Assembly: GCF_013364155.1 (NCBI RefSeq)
Contig: NZ_CP054916.1
Location: forward strand, 2,596,001-2,660,000
Direction of reading: 5' to 3'
Length of the DNA stretch: 64,000 nucleotides
Source of the DNA: Streptomyces sp. NA02950
GTDB lineage: Bacteria > Actinomycetota > Actinomycetes > Streptomycetales > Streptomycetaceae
The notes below the pieces were generated by a model. That model did not search any database. It saw only the letters and a list, made by a program, of their open reading frames with translations, and was not told the DNA's origin. Position 1 is the stretch's first letter; each line of letters starts with the position of its first letter. The translations under genes were made by a program, and so were the position numbers. Positions 8,401-15,596 of the stretch are shown here, piece after piece.

Positions 8401-8509
8401 AGGGGCCGACGGCGATCAGCGCGACGGCCATGGAGACGGCCGCGAAGGCCGTCCTGCGGCGCCCGGCGGGGGACGAGGGCCGGGGACGGTGCCCCGGGGA
8501 ATGGGTCAT
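5450..8509 (-). CDS. M1-family metallopeptidase, 3' end replaced by read-through into IS110
   Basis: Residues 1 to about 535 are a secreted M1 zinc aminopeptidase. They comprise a signal peptide (Arg-rich, then AAVSMAVALIAVG), an N-terminal beta-sandwich, GASTGFELETQ at the place of the GAMEN exopeptidase motif, and the zinc site HELAHQW with the second glutamate in LWLNEGHATWYE. The true domain ends around NPWLYGAKTPPMPG, followed by an Ala/Gly/Lys-rich tail. The frame then enters the IS110 element antisense and stays open for about 480 further codons to a TGA at 5450, so the predicted polypeptide is a chimera of about 1019 residues. The original stop was probably the TAG complementary to 5460-5462. 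The catalytic domain is complete, so activity may survive. ATG 8509 is the likely start; a TTG lies at 8515. hflX is next in the same direction. Confidence 0.8.
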   Translation of the reverse strand: MTHSPGHRPRPSSPAGRRRTAFAAVSMAVALIAVGPSSAAGRISASAPGASSGPRALGIGDPLYPRLGNPGYDVTAYDIALDYRRADRPLRAVTTIAARATAPLHTVNLDFAGGSVRSVRVNGAPARFTTADEDLVITPSTRIGAGDIFEITLRHTSDPRDAADGGWVRTRDGLAMANQADAAHRVFPCNDHPSDKARFTFRITAPRDLTVVAGGLPLERVRKGARTTWAYRLAHPMATELAQVSIGRSAVLRRTGPRGLPVRDVVPAADRKRLEPWLSRTPGQLAWMERKAGPYPFETYGLLIAGASTGFELETQTLSLFERGLFTGHGLPRWYLESIMVHELAHQWFGDSVAPRRWSDLWLNEGHATWYEALYADERGKASLERRMREAYRLSDGWRAAGGPPAAPRPAEPGQQIGIFRPVVYDGSALVLYALRQHIGREAFERLERQWVLRHHDGVASTTDFVALASEVAGRDLAGFLNPWLYGAKTPPMPGRPTWKSAPKAEAGTDAKAGRKVGTGPGARAGAGGGFPMTLSSVSDELFGSSCRHSDGWDRLVAAPVPQECPQDVDTSAREGDDGLRVALPLGPLAVVERPGLWVALDADQRGGVEDTLQAAVVSLGSAQVAADAAGVARGGSQTAEAGKPVRGAEELHVTVGGSEELRTESRADAGHAGDDLGEFVLPEPLGDATVHCGDLLVESGQLLGERVHQLGGDVFPRHGGVLPFGGLQRGPGDLTGAADLATAKPCLQAGAAQPPDRGRGLVSGEQDQRARVAQVQCPFQSGEDAVQLGAEPVDGAGAIADQIGAAGSEELQFGAEAVGQSHRGQVAAHACLISDDRGVAGVALALAPVCLRGTVDGATGDVEHLLVMGEQGGDGQCGAAVGEVDGPDHLMAQRKDIGQELEEFRLVVGHAAGEEFVPLGVDCHTVVVGLAGVDSGPYAGVHRSPDRRRAVSHRRPRRRVPTKRSCRISQLAAESSWGAGRPILPSHERQTSDSHTQRPWVSQPYEWLAQPDQEGRDP
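5479..5652 (+). ncRNA. Candidate IS110 bridge RNA in the non-coding left end
   Basis: The left end folds into a string of helices. The first is an imperfect hairpin (5479-5487 with 5496-5504). The second is a perfect 7-bp hairpin (CACCCAG 5504-5510, CTGGGTG 5516-5522). The third is a 16-bp bulged stem (5575-5591 with 5635-5652) enclosing an internal loop and an apical hairpin (GCGA 5606-5609, TCGC 5615-5618). The 5' side of that loop contains ATTGGGAA (5596-5603), identical to host DNA right of the element (6912-6919). The 3' side contains GTAGGGAC (5622-5629), the reverse complement of host DNA on the left (5456-5463). This is the pairing expected of a target-binding loop in IS110 bridge RNAs. 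A donor-binding loop was not identified. The fold was made by eye. Confidence 0.6.
5681..6874 (+). CDS. IS110-family transposase (DEDD/serine recombinase)
   Basis: The 397-residue product has an N-terminal RuvC-like domain with acidic residues at D10 (GIDAGK), D59 (WAVDLADGG) and D101/D104 (KSDARDAAIIAD). A coiled-coil middle follows. The C-terminal Transposase_20 domain shows SMPGIGPTLGAEFLAA, LAGFCGLAPASRDSG and later conserved basic residues; a serine here is the likely nucleophile. The ATG at 5681 is chosen because of AGGAG (5672-5676) just upstream; an upstream in-frame start at 5333 would run through host DNA and the structured left end. The enzyme lies antisense to the extended peptidase frame. 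All motifs look intact. Confidence 0.9.
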   Translation: MHPRVWAGIDAGKAHHHCVAIDSEGNKLLSRRVANDEPELLQLLADVLALGHEVVWAVDLADGGAALAITTLLAHDQQVLYISGRTVNRASEAYRGESKSDARDAAIIADQARMRRDLTPMRLPDSLSAELKLLTARRTDLVCDRTRTINRLRAQLNGIFPALERALDLSNAGPLILLTGYQTPASIRRLGRTRLEAWLRRRKVRSAGQVARTALEAAERQHTAVPGEDVAAELVHTLAQQLTALNEQIAAVDRRIAERFREHELAEVITSMPGIGPTLGAEFLAATNGDMELFGSPDRLAGFCGLAPASRDSGRISGNLRRPQRYHRGLQRVFYTSALISIQRHPESRAFYDRKRAEGKRHTQAVIALARRRVNVLWALLRDRRCYQAVPPVAMAA

Positions 8510-8627
8510 GCCCAACGGCTACCAGCGCCCCGGCGCGGGCGCAGTTCCACCCGACCCGTATCCACCCGATGGAGTTGCGGAAAGCCACGGGGCCCGGCAA
8601 GGGGCGCCAGAGCTGCGGAAGCGGGGG

Positions 8628-10811
8628 TCAGGAACGTGCGCCCGCCATGCTCCGGCTCTCCCGTGTCACGTCGTAGACCCCCGGGACCTTGCGCATCGCC
8701 CGCATCAGCGCCGGCAGCCGGCCCGCGTCGGGCAGCTGGAGCGTGTAGGTGTGCCGGACCCGCTGCTCGCGGGGCGGCTCGACAGCGGCGGCGACCACCT
8801 CAGCGCCCTCGGCGGCGATGGCCTCGGTGAGATCGGCGAGCAGATGCGGCCGGCTGAACGCCTCGGCGAAGAGCGTGACGCGGTAGTCGGCGCTCCCGTC
8901 GCTGTCGACCTCGTCCGCCCATCGCACGCCGACCGCCGTGCGCCCGGCCGAGATCATCCGACCCACCCCGGAACACTGCTCGCGGTGGACGGTGACGGCT
9001 CCGCCGCGCACCGCGAAACCGGTGACCGCGTCCGGCGGCACCGGGGTGCAGCAGCGGGCGAGCCGCACGGTGGCGCCGGGCAGATCGACCACAACGCCCG
9101 CCTCGCCGCGGCCCGCGCCGCCCGCCGGGGTGACCACCCGGGCCGCCGGGGACTCCGTGTCCTGGCCGTCCTCGGTCTGCGGCTCCCCGCCCCGGTCCCG
9201 GGGCTGCTGGGTCTGCTGCTCGGGGTGGGCCGGATGGGCGGCCAGCCAGCGGTTGATGGCGATCCGCGCGGCGGGGGTGCGGGCGTGGTCCAGCCACTTC
9301 GGCGACGGCCCGTGGGAGGCCGCGTCCTGCGCGTCGGCGGCCATCAGCAGCTGGAGGGTGTCACCGTCGCGCAGCACCGTGCTGAGCGTCGCGATCCGGC
9401 CGTTGACCCGCGCGCCGATACAGGAGTGCGCGTCCTCGCCGTACTGCGCGTACGCCGCGTCCACACAACTGGCACCGGCGGGCAGGCCGAGCGTGCCGCC
9501 GTCGGAGCGGAAGACGGTGATCTCCCGGTCCTGGGCGAGATCGTCGCGGAGCGAGGTCCAGAAGATGTCCGGATCCGGGGTGGCGCTCTGCCATTCGAGC
9601 AGCCGGGACAGCCAGCCGGGGCGGGTCGGGTCGGCCCGCTCGTCCTCGGGGGCGTCGGCGGTCTCGCTGGGAGCGTAGGGGTTGCCGAGGGCGATCACCC
9701 CGGCCTCCGCCACCCGGTGCATCTGGTGGGTGCGGATGAGGATTTCGGCCACGTCGCCGCCGCGCCCGGCCACGGCCGTGTGCAGCGACTGGTAGAGGTT
9801 GAACTTGGGGACCGCGATGAAGTCCTTGAACTCCGAGATGACCGGGGTGAAACAGGTGTGCAGCTCACCGAGGACCGCGTAGCAGTCCGCGTCCTCGGCG
9901 ACGAGCACCAGCAGCCGTCCGAGGTCGGCGCCGGTCAGCTCGCCGCGCTTGCGCCCGATCCGGTGGACCGAGACGAAGTGCCGTGGCCGGACGAGGACTT
10001 CGGCGGCGATGCCCGCTTCGTGCAGCACGCCCCGTACGTCCTCGGCGGCGCGGGCCAGCGGGTCGGGGCGACTGGCGTGGGTCTGGAGGAGCTCGCGGGT
10101 GCGGGCGTACTCCTCGGGGTGGAGGATGGCGAAAACCAGGTCCTCCAGCTCGGTCTTGAGCGCCTGGACGCCGAGCCGTTCGGCGAGGGGGATCAGCACA
10201 TCGCGGGTGACCTTCGCGATGCGGGCCTGTTTCTCGGGTCGCATCACGCCGAGGGTGCGCATGTTGTGCAGCCGGTCGGCGAGTTTGATGGACATCACCC
10301 GGACGTCGTTGCCGGTGGCGACGAGCATCTTGCGGAAGGTCTCGGGTTCGGCCGCCGCGCCGTAGTCGACCTTCTCCAACTTGGTGACACCGTCGACGAG
10401 ATAGCGGACTTCCTTGCCGAACTGCTCGCCGACCTGATCGAGGGTCACATCGGTGTCCTCGACCGTGTCGTGGAGGAGAGACGCCGTCAAGGTCGTGGTC
10501 TCGGCGCCCAATTCGGCCAGGATCAGTGTGACGGCCAGCGGATGTGTGATGTACGGCTCACCGCTCTTGCGCATCTGGCCGCGGTGGGAGGACTCGGCGA
10601 GGACGTACGCCTGGCGCAGCACATCCAGATCCGCGCCGGGGTGATGGGCGCGATGGACCTTGGCCACATGCTCGATCGCGTCCGGCAGACGGCCGCGGGC
10701 CGCCGGCCCCAGCAGGGCCGCCCGGCTGAACCTGCGGAGATTGCGCAGGTCGATGCGGGGGAGGCCGCGCCTGCGGCCGAGAGCGGCGTGATCGGTGGCC
10801 TCTGCGCTCAT
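8628..10811 (-). CDS. rshA: RelA/SpoT homologue, hydrolase motifs intact, synthetase divergent
   Basis: The 727-residue protein has an HD hydrolase domain, a RelA/SpoT nucleotidyltransferase-like domain, a TGS domain (ITVFRSDGGTLGLPAGASCVDAAYA) and a C-terminal ACT domain. Hydrolase residues are present: SGEPYITHP, LLHDTVEDTD and KLADRLHNMRT. The synthetase part keeps FKDFIA, PKFNLYQSLHT and a glutamate before IRT. It has lost several residues usual in Rel: the basic residues after RPRHFVSV, the arginine of the DLxxIR motif (here DLGRLLV) and the PGRFKD arginine. It is thus likely to degrade more (p)ppGpp than it makes. ATG 10811 follows GGAGG by 5 nt. The S. coelicolor counterpart, from memory, is RshA. 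Confidence 0.85.
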   Translation of the reverse strand: MSAEATDHAALGRRRGLPRIDLRNLRRFSRAALLGPAARGRLPDAIEHVAKVHRAHHPGADLDVLRQAYVLAESSHRGQMRKSGEPYITHPLAVTLILAELGAETTTLTASLLHDTVEDTDVTLDQVGEQFGKEVRYLVDGVTKLEKVDYGAAAEPETFRKMLVATGNDVRVMSIKLADRLHNMRTLGVMRPEKQARIAKVTRDVLIPLAERLGVQALKTELEDLVFAILHPEEYARTRELLQTHASRPDPLARAAEDVRGVLHEAGIAAEVLVRPRHFVSVHRIGRKRGELTGADLGRLLVLVAEDADCYAVLGELHTCFTPVISEFKDFIAVPKFNLYQSLHTAVAGRGGDVAEILIRTHQMHRVAEAGVIALGNPYAPSETADAPEDERADPTRPGWLSRLLEWQSATPDPDIFWTSLRDDLAQDREITVFRSDGGTLGLPAGASCVDAAYAQYGEDAHSCIGARVNGRIATLSTVLRDGDTLQLLMAADAQDAASHGPSPKWLDHARTPAARIAINRWLAAHPAHPEQQTQQPRDRGGEPQTEDGQDTESPAARVVTPAGGAGRGEAGVVVDLPGATVRLARCCTPVPPDAVTGFAVRGGAVTVHREQCSGVGRMISAGRTAVGVRWADEVDSDGSADYRVTLFAEAFSRPHLLADLTEAIAAEGAEVVAAAVEPPREQRVRHTYTLQLPDAGRLPALMRAMRKVPGVYDVTRESRSMAGARS

Positions 10812-10947
10812 GGGCACCTCCGGCGGCGTCGAGCGTCAACCGGCGTGGGCACTCCCCCGGGGCCGGTGCTTGATGCTATCGAGCCCATCACGCACGGCCG
10901 ACCGGCTCTCGCCCAGAGTGAAACGGATCACCCATTCGAGGGAGGTG

Positions 10948-11871
10948 TCAGCCGAGGGCCGCGTCCAGCCAGGCGGCGTCGAACTCCCCCTCGGCCACGA
11001 TCACGGCAGGGCCGGTCATCTCCACCGTACCGTCCGGCCGCTCGCTGATCACAAGGCGGCCCCCGGGTACGTCCACGGTGTAGCTGACGGGGTGTCCGGT
11101 GACCGCCGGATCGGCCCCGTCGCGGCGCGCGGCGGCCACCATCACGGCGCAGGCGCCGGTGCCGCAGGAGCGGGTCTCGCCGGAGCCGCGCTCGTGCACC
11201 CGCATCGCGACATGGCGGGGGCCGCGGTCCACGACGAACTCGACGTTGGTGCCGTGCGGGTACGCGGCGGCGGGGTGCACGGCGGGGGCGGTGTACAGGT
11301 CTCCGGCGTGGTCGAGATCGTCGACGAACGCGACGGCGTGCGGATTGCCCATGTTCACATGGCGGGCGGGCCAGCTCCGCTCGCCGACCGAGACGGTGAT
11401 CTCACCCTCGGGGCCGGGCTCGGGCAGCAGGGCCTTGCCCATCACGGCGGTGATCGCGCCCTCGCTGCTCTCGTCCGTGTCGCCCGGGCCGGCGGCGGCC
11501 TTGGCGATGTGGATGTGCCGCACCCCGGCCCGGGTGGCGATCGCGAGGTCGCCCTCCACGGCGAGCCCGGCCCGCTGGAGGTAGCGGGCGAAGACACGCA
11601 CACCGTTGCCGCACATCTCGGCGATGCTGCCGTCGCTGTTGCGGTAGTCCATGAACCACTCGGCCCGGTCGGCCATCTCCCGCGCCCCGGGGTGCGCCGA
11701 GGACCGTACGACACGGATCAGCCCGTCGCCGCCGACACCGGCGCGGCGGTCGCAGATCCGGGCGACGGCGGCCGGGGACAGGTCGAGGTGCCCGTCCAGG
11801 TCGGGGACGATGACGAAGTCGTTCTCGGTGCCGTGCCCCTTGAGGAAGGGCAGCCGGGGCCTGGTGCTCAT
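10948..11871 (-). CDS. dapF: Diaminopimelate epimerase
   Basis: The 307-residue protein converts LL- to meso-diaminopimelate, the step before lysine and, in many bacteria, peptidoglycan cross-linking. Visible family signatures are the N-terminal KGHGTENDFVIV, the first catalytic cysteine in EMCGNGVRVFARYL and the second in RSCGTGACAVMVAA, as expected for the two-cysteine racemase mechanism. The length is slightly above the usual 270-290. ATG 11871 is preceded by GAGGG immediately adjacent, a poor spacing; a nearby alternative start is not obvious because the KGHGT motif begins at residue 11. It is transcribed leftwards, after miaA and a small membrane protein gene. Confidence 0.95.
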   Translation of the reverse strand: MSTRPRLPFLKGHGTENDFVIVPDLDGHLDLSPAAVARICDRRAGVGGDGLIRVVRSSAHPGAREMADRAEWFMDYRNSDGSIAEMCGNGVRVFARYLQRAGLAVEGDLAIATRAGVRHIHIAKAAAGPGDTDESSEGAITAVMGKALLPEPGPEGEITVSVGERSWPARHVNMGNPHAVAFVDDLDHAGDLYTAPAVHPAAAYPHGTNVEFVVDRGPRHVAMRVHERGSGETRSCGTGACAVMVAAARRDGADPAVTGHPVSYTVDVPGGRLVISERPDGTVEMTGPAVIVAEGEFDAAWLDAALG

Positions 11872-11902
11872 CCCTCGATCCTACGGTGCGCCCCGCAGGC
11901 GT

Positions 11903-11936
11903 CGCCCGCCGCCCGCCGCCCGCCGCCCGCCGCCCG
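11903..11936. repeat. 7-bp tandem repeat (CGCCCGC), about five copies
   Basis: Four exact copies and one near copy of CGCCCGC lie between the dapF start and the upstream membrane protein gene. Such a run in the dapF leader could vary in copy number. Confidence 0.8.
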
Positions 11937-12043
11937 GCAGACAACCGCGTAGCGGTCAGGTCCATGGAACGGTCAGGCCCACGGAACGGCCGTGGCGCCG
12001 CCACTCAGCGGTCGGCAGAGGCGGGGGCCACGCGGGGCGGGCC

Positions 12044-12535
12044 CTAGCGGAGGCGGGCCACCCGCCAGAACGTGAGCGCCGCGAGCAGCGCCACGATCCC
12101 CACGTAGAGCAGGACGAAGCGCCAGTCGGGGCGGCGGCCGGAGCCCCGGGGCGGCAGACCGGGCCAGGTGTAGCCCACCCGGCGGGCCGCCATCAGCCCC
12201 CAGCCCGCGGCGCAGCAGCTGAGCAGCAGGCCGAGCATGGCCACCACCGCCCCTCCGTCGCCGAACTCGAAGGCGAGCGGGAAGGCGAACATGAGCGAGC
12301 CGAGGATGGCCAGGCCGATGATGGGCGCGATCTGCCAGACCCGCAGCCTGCGCGGTGGGCGCAGCTCGCTGAAGGACTCCTCGGAGACCGGCTCACCGGG
12401 ATCGTCGAGGGCCGGTGAGCCGGGCTCATGGACGGATCCGTCGTTATCGGGACCATCCGTGGTCAGTGGCTCCGTCAGTGACTCCGGGTCGCCGTGCGGC
12501 GATTGCTGCGATGCGTCGCGAGGGCCGGCCTCCAT
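12044..12535 (-). CDS. Small integral membrane protein, unknown function
   Basis: The 163-residue product has an acidic, Pro/Ser-rich cytoplasmic N-terminus of about 60 residues. Three hydrophobic segments follow: about 70-95 (IAPIIGLAILGSLMFAFPLAF), 97-118 (GAVVAMLGLLLSCCAAGWGLMAA) and 140-158 (FVLLYVGIVALLAALTF). Start ATG 12535 has GGGAGGG nine nt upstream, which decides against the longer frame from 12571. The gene lies between miaA and dapF in the same direction, an arrangement I recall as conserved in Streptomyces. I do not recognise a named family. Confidence 0.75.
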   Translation of the reverse strand: MEAGPRDASQQSPHGDPESLTEPLTTDGPDNDGSVHEPGSPALDDPGEPVSEESFSELRPPRRLRVWQIAPIIGLAILGSLMFAFPLAFEFGDGGAVVAMLGLLLSCCAAGWGLMAARRVGYTWPGLPPRGSGRRPDWRFVLLYVGIVALLAALTFWRVARLR

Positions 12536-12643
12536 CGCCACACGCCCTCCCAACTCCAGACACCACGGCACGATCGGAGCTTGATGATGGCATGCCCGCG
12601 GGTGGCCGAATGACGAGCGGAGCGTCCCGATGCCATGACGTGA

Positions 12644-13582
12644 TCAGGCTGTGACCGCCCGTTCAGCCAACGCGAGGGCGCCCGACAGAAGTTCCCCGCG
12701 CCGCTCGGCGGCACCGCTGAGCCAGTGCACCCGCGGGTCACGGCGGAACCAGGAGTCCTGGCGGCGGGCGAACCGCTTGGTGGCCCGCACCGTCTCGGCC
12801 CGTGCCTCGTCCTCGGTGCACTCCCCCGCGAGCGCGGCCAGCACCTGCTGGTAGCCGAGCGCCCGGGAGGCGGTACGTCCGGACCGCAGCCCGATCTCCT
12901 CCAGCCGCCGGACCTCCTCTACCAGCCCGGCGTCCCACATCCGGTCCACCCGCAGGGCGATCCGCTCGTCCAGCTCGGGCCGCTCGACGTCTACACCGAT
13001 CTGGAGGGTGTCGTAGACGGCCTCATGGCCCGGCAGGTTGGCGGTGAAGGGGCGGCCGGTGATCTCGATGACCTCCAGCGCTCGTACCACGCGGCGGCCG
13101 TTGCTGGGCAGGATCGCCCGCGCCGCCTCGGGGTCGGCGGCGGCGAGCCGGGTGTGCAGGGCCCTGGGGCCGTGCTCCGCCAGCTCGGCTTCGAGCCGGG
13201 CCCGGACGGCGGGGTCGGTGCCCGGGAAGTCGAGCGCGTCGATGGCACCGCGGACGTACAGGCCGGAGCCGCCGACCAGGACGGGGGTGCGGCCCTCGGC
13301 GAGCAGCCGGTCCATCTCCGCGCGGGCCAGCCGCTGGTACTCGGCGACGCTGGCCGCCTGGGTGACGTCCCAGATGTCCAGGAGACGGTGCGGCACGCCC
13401 TGCCGCTCGTCCTCCGTCAGCTTGGCGGTGCCGATGTCCATGCCGCGGTAGAGCTGCATGGAGTCGGCGTTGACGACCTCGCCGTCGAGGTGGCGGGCGA
13501 GGGCGACGCCCAGATCGGACTTCCCGGCTGCGGTGGGGCCGACAACGGCGATGACTCGCGGCGGGTGGCCTGCTGTATTCAC
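12644..13582 (-). CDS. miaA: tRNA dimethylallyltransferase
   Basis: The 312-residue enzyme transfers a dimethylallyl group to N6 of A37 in tRNAs reading codons that start with U. The P-loop GPTAAGKS is at residues 13-20, followed by DSMQLYRGMDIGTAK, GGSGLYVRG, NGRRVVRALEV and a C-terminal basic region with RATKRFARRQDSWFRRDP. The frame is open far upstream, but the GTG at 13582 has GGGAG nine nt before it and gives the normal family length. The next modifying enzyme, MiaB, is encoded 2 kb away, with small genes between. Confidence 0.95.
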   Translation of the reverse strand: MNTAGHPPRVIAVVGPTAAGKSDLGVALARHLDGEVVNADSMQLYRGMDIGTAKLTEDERQGVPHRLLDIWDVTQAASVAEYQRLARAEMDRLLAEGRTPVLVGGSGLYVRGAIDALDFPGTDPAVRARLEAELAEHGPRALHTRLAAADPEAARAILPSNGRRVVRALEVIEITGRPFTANLPGHEAVYDTLQIGVDVERPELDERIALRVDRMWDAGLVEEVRRLEEIGLRSGRTASRALGYQQVLAALAGECTEDEARAETVRATKRFARRQDSWFRRDPRVHWLSGAAERRGELLSGALALAERAVTA

Positions 13583-13765
13583 CGCACCAGTCTCCCAAAC
13601 CCCCGAGGGGTTCCTCGAACGAGCGACGTGACGGGGTTCCGCCGGGTTCGTTGCCTGTTGCGAGATTCCTGGGACCGGCTCGGGAAACCGGTTCCCGCCG
13701 GCGGCGCAATGGGACGCCCCGAGCGGCACGGAATTTCGCCCACACGAGTAGGGTATGGAGTAGAT

Positions 13766-14017
13766 ATGGGCGTGTTTTCCAGGTTTCGTCGTGCATCGAA
13801 GGGGGCGGGACGTTCGTCCGAGGGGGCGCCACCCGAGAAGGCCACGGCCGGCCCCGTGACGGCGGAGCCCGCGCCCGGGACCGCCACCGCCGAGGACACG
13901 GCGGAGGCGGTGCGGAGCGAGGAGGAGACCGTGACGGGCGAAGGTGCCGGGATCCCCAAGCAGCTGTCGGCCCAGGCATCGGCGGACAGCGAGGCCGGCG
14001 AGAGCGCCCGTACCTAG
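13766..14017 (+). CDS. Small Streptomyces protein with basic N-terminus, unknown function
   Basis: The 83-residue product opens with MGVFSRFRRASKG, a short hydrophobic and basic segment that could associate with membrane or nucleic acid. A disordered stretch rich in Ala, Glu, Thr, Gly and Pro follows. No catalytic motif is visible. ATG 13766 is preceded by GGAG with a 5-nt spacer. It is divergent from miaA and 24 nt upstream of the next small gene, so the two probably form a unit. The composition is typical for Streptomyces coding DNA. Confidence 0.65.
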   Translation: MGVFSRFRRASKGAGRSSEGAPPEKATAGPVTAEPAPGTATAEDTAEAVRSEEETVTGEGAGIPKQLSAQASADSEAGESART

Positions 14018-14041
14018 CCATTCGACGAGGGAAGGTGGCCC

Positions 14042-14320
14042 ATGGGCCTGATGGAGAATCTCAAGGCCAAGGCCGGTCTCATGAAGGGCAAGGCCGGCAG
14101 CTTCGCGCAGCAGCACGAGGCGAAGATCGAGCGGGGGCTGGAGAAGGCCGCCAAGACGGTCGACTCCAAGACCAAGGGCAAGTACACCGGCAAGATCGAA
14201 ACTGGCACGGGCAAGGCGAGGGAGGCCCTCAACCGCCTTTCCCACATGGACGAGCACAAAGCAAAAGGCAGAAGCGACGACCAAGGCGGGGGCAAGGCCC
14301 CCGGCGGCGAAGGGACCTGA
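14042..14320 (+). CDS. MT0933-type antitoxin-like small protein
   Basis: The 92-residue product is highly charged and helical: MGLMENLKAKAGLMKGKAG, then IERGLEKAAKTVDSKTKGKY and TGKIETGTGKAREAL. This matches the actinobacterial family named after mycobacterial MT0933/Rv0909 antitoxins. No partner toxin gene is next to it: the upstream neighbour is the disordered 83-residue protein, and the downstream gene is convergent and unrelated. A role as a stress or structural protein is therefore as likely as antitoxin activity. The ATG at 14042 has GAGGGAAGG upstream; ATG 14051 is an alternative. Confidence 0.7.
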   Translation: MGLMENLKAKAGLMKGKAGSFAQQHEAKIERGLEKAAKTVDSKTKGKYTGKIETGTGKAREALNRLSHMDEHKAKGRSDDQGGGKAPGGEGT

Positions 14321-14346
14321 TCCCCGCCCATCCGGTCCCGGCCGGT

Positions 14347-14381
14347 GCGCGGCCGCGGAGCACAACGCCTCGCGGCCGCGC
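14347..14381. terminator. Bidirectional terminator hairpin
   Basis: Perfect 11-bp GC-only arms (14347-14357 and 14371-14381) with a 13-nt loop lie between the convergent small-gene pair and the 14391-15125 gene. They are well placed to stop both transcripts. Confidence 0.7.
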
Positions 14382-14390
14382 CCGCGCGCC

Positions 14391-15125
14391 CTAGGACCAG
14401 TCGGCCACGAAATACCCCACGCCGTACGGCGCCTCGTCATACCGCAACTCCCCCTTCAGCGCCGCCCCCTCACCCGCCCCCGCGAGCACATGCAGCGGCG
14501 CGCGACCGGCTGCCTTGAGCTCCTGCGCCAGCTCCTCGTCCAGCGCGGCAAGGGCGGCGGTGTCGGCCGACCCCAGCGCCCGCGCCACCGCGGCGTCGAA
14601 CGCCGCGGCCCGCTCGTCGAGATAGCCCGGGGCCTTCAGCGTCCGGCACGCGCTGCCGTCGGCCATCACCAGCAACGCGACCCGCTCCGACCCCGCGGCG
14701 AGCTCCCTTCCGACTTCTTTACACCGCTCGGCCTCGAGAGGTTCCCCCACGCCCAGCCCCTCGACCGGCGCGGTACCGCTCCACCCCGCGTGCTCCAGCA
14801 GCCAGGCGCCGACCGCGAGGGACGGCGGCAGCGTCCGCTCCCGGGCGGGGGCGGAGCCCGCCGCATCCGTATCCGCGGCGCCGAGCCGTACCTCAAGATC
14901 CACACCGAAGCCGCGGAAGGATCCGCCCGCCCCCTGGGGATGGGCCCCCCGTCCGGCCAGGTCGGCGGGTCCGGCCACGATCAACCGCTCCGGCCGCGCC
15001 GCCGCGACCACCCCGATCGCGTCGGCGCACGCCGCCCGCAGCGGATCCAGCTCGGGAGCGGCCCCCGCGGCGACCTCGGGCACCAGGAGCGGCGGGCACG
15101 GGCAGACGGCGGCGGCGATCAGCAT
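14391..15125 (-). CDS. Class III extradiol dioxygenase-like protein
   Basis: The 244-residue protein begins MLIAAAVCPCPPLLVPEV, the typical start of the LigB-like (class III extradiol dioxygenase, subunit B) family in actinobacteria. It also shows AARPERLIVAGPA, LLVMADGSACRT and a C-terminal YDEAPYGVGYFVADW. Metal-binding histidines of true LigB enzymes are not clearly conserved; for example, the first HxP site reads CPCPP. It may therefore not be a ring-cleaving enzyme. It lies between a 106-residue gene and the terminator at 14347, on the same strand as miaB, and is probably part of that transcript. Confidence in the family is moderate, in enzymatic function low. Confidence 0.65.
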   Translation of the reverse strand: MLIAAAVCPCPPLLVPEVAAGAAPELDPLRAACADAIGVVAAARPERLIVAGPADLAGRGAHPQGAGGSFRGFGVDLEVRLGAADTDAAGSAPARERTLPPSLAVGAWLLEHAGWSGTAPVEGLGVGEPLEAERCKEVGRELAAGSERVALLVMADGSACRTLKAPGYLDERAAAFDAAVARALGSADTAALAALDEELAQELKAAGRAPLHVLAGAGEGAALKGELRYDEAPYGVGYFVADWS

Positions 15126-15135
15126 GATCGGCAGC

Positions 15136-15456
15136 CTATCCGGCGGTTTCGGGCCGGGGTGCCGAGTCCCACAGCAGCTCGGCGACCCGGAACCGGTAGC
15201 AGTAGTTGCCGGTCGCGGCCTCCAGGACCATCAGGAAGACGTCCCCGTCCCGGTAGACCAGCTTGCGGTACGGATTGACCGGATGGCGCGGCTGGTAGTG
15301 CAGCGCCCGCTCACACAGCGCCTCCAGGGCCTCCTCGCGGGTGCCCCGGACATGCCCCAGCGCGGTGATCGAGTGGTTTCTGGCGCCCGGCCCCATGATC
15401 TGGAGGTAGTCCTCCATGAGCAGGCCCCACCACGTCGTGCCGTCCCCCGTTGTCAC
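15136..15456 (-). CDS. Small conserved protein of unknown function
   Basis: The 106-residue product contains TTWWGLLMEDYLQIMGPGAR, a mixed charged middle (EEALEALCERALHYQPRHP) and a C-terminal half that reads like a beta-sheet (RKLVYRDGDVFLMVLEA, YCYRFRVAELLWD). I do not recognise a family, although Streptomyces genomes carry similar small proteins at this place next to miaB. GTG 15456 is chosen for its GGGGGAG three nt upstream; the frame continues upstream only through repeat-rich DNA and miaB antisense. Its stop is 10 nt before the start of the LigB-like gene, so the two are probably co-transcribed. Confidence 0.65.
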   Translation of the reverse strand: MTTGDGTTWWGLLMEDYLQIMGPGARNHSITALGHVRGTREEALEALCERALHYQPRHPVNPYRKLVYRDGDVFLMVLEAATGNYCYRFRVAELLWDSAPRPETAG

Positions 15457-15485
15457 GCTCTCCCCCGTCAGCCGTACCGACCCCG

Positions 15486-15596
15486 AACGTGTCAGCCGGA
15501 CCGAACGTGTCAGCCGTGTCGGCGGTGTCCTTCGCGTCCGTCGTGTCAGCCGCAGCCGCAGCCCGCGGCTGTCAGTCGCAGCCGCAGCCCGCGGCC
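15486..15596. repeat. Degenerate repeats after and within the miaB 3' end
   Basis: The 3' end of miaB (on the complement), with its stop codon, is echoed downstream. A near-identical copy of about 23 bp (GCAGCCGCAGCCCGCGGCTG type) lies just before it. CGTGTCAGCCG-type units recur three times within about 60 bp. The units carry TCAG, which reads CTGA on the gene strand, the same core as the stop codon context. Confidence 0.65.

Noticed and set aside
8274..11048. A 924-codon open frame antisense to rshA
   Set aside because: It is a mirror of the rshA frame with random Arg/Gly/Val composition and no start signal. The reverse strand has complete HD, TGS and ACT motifs.
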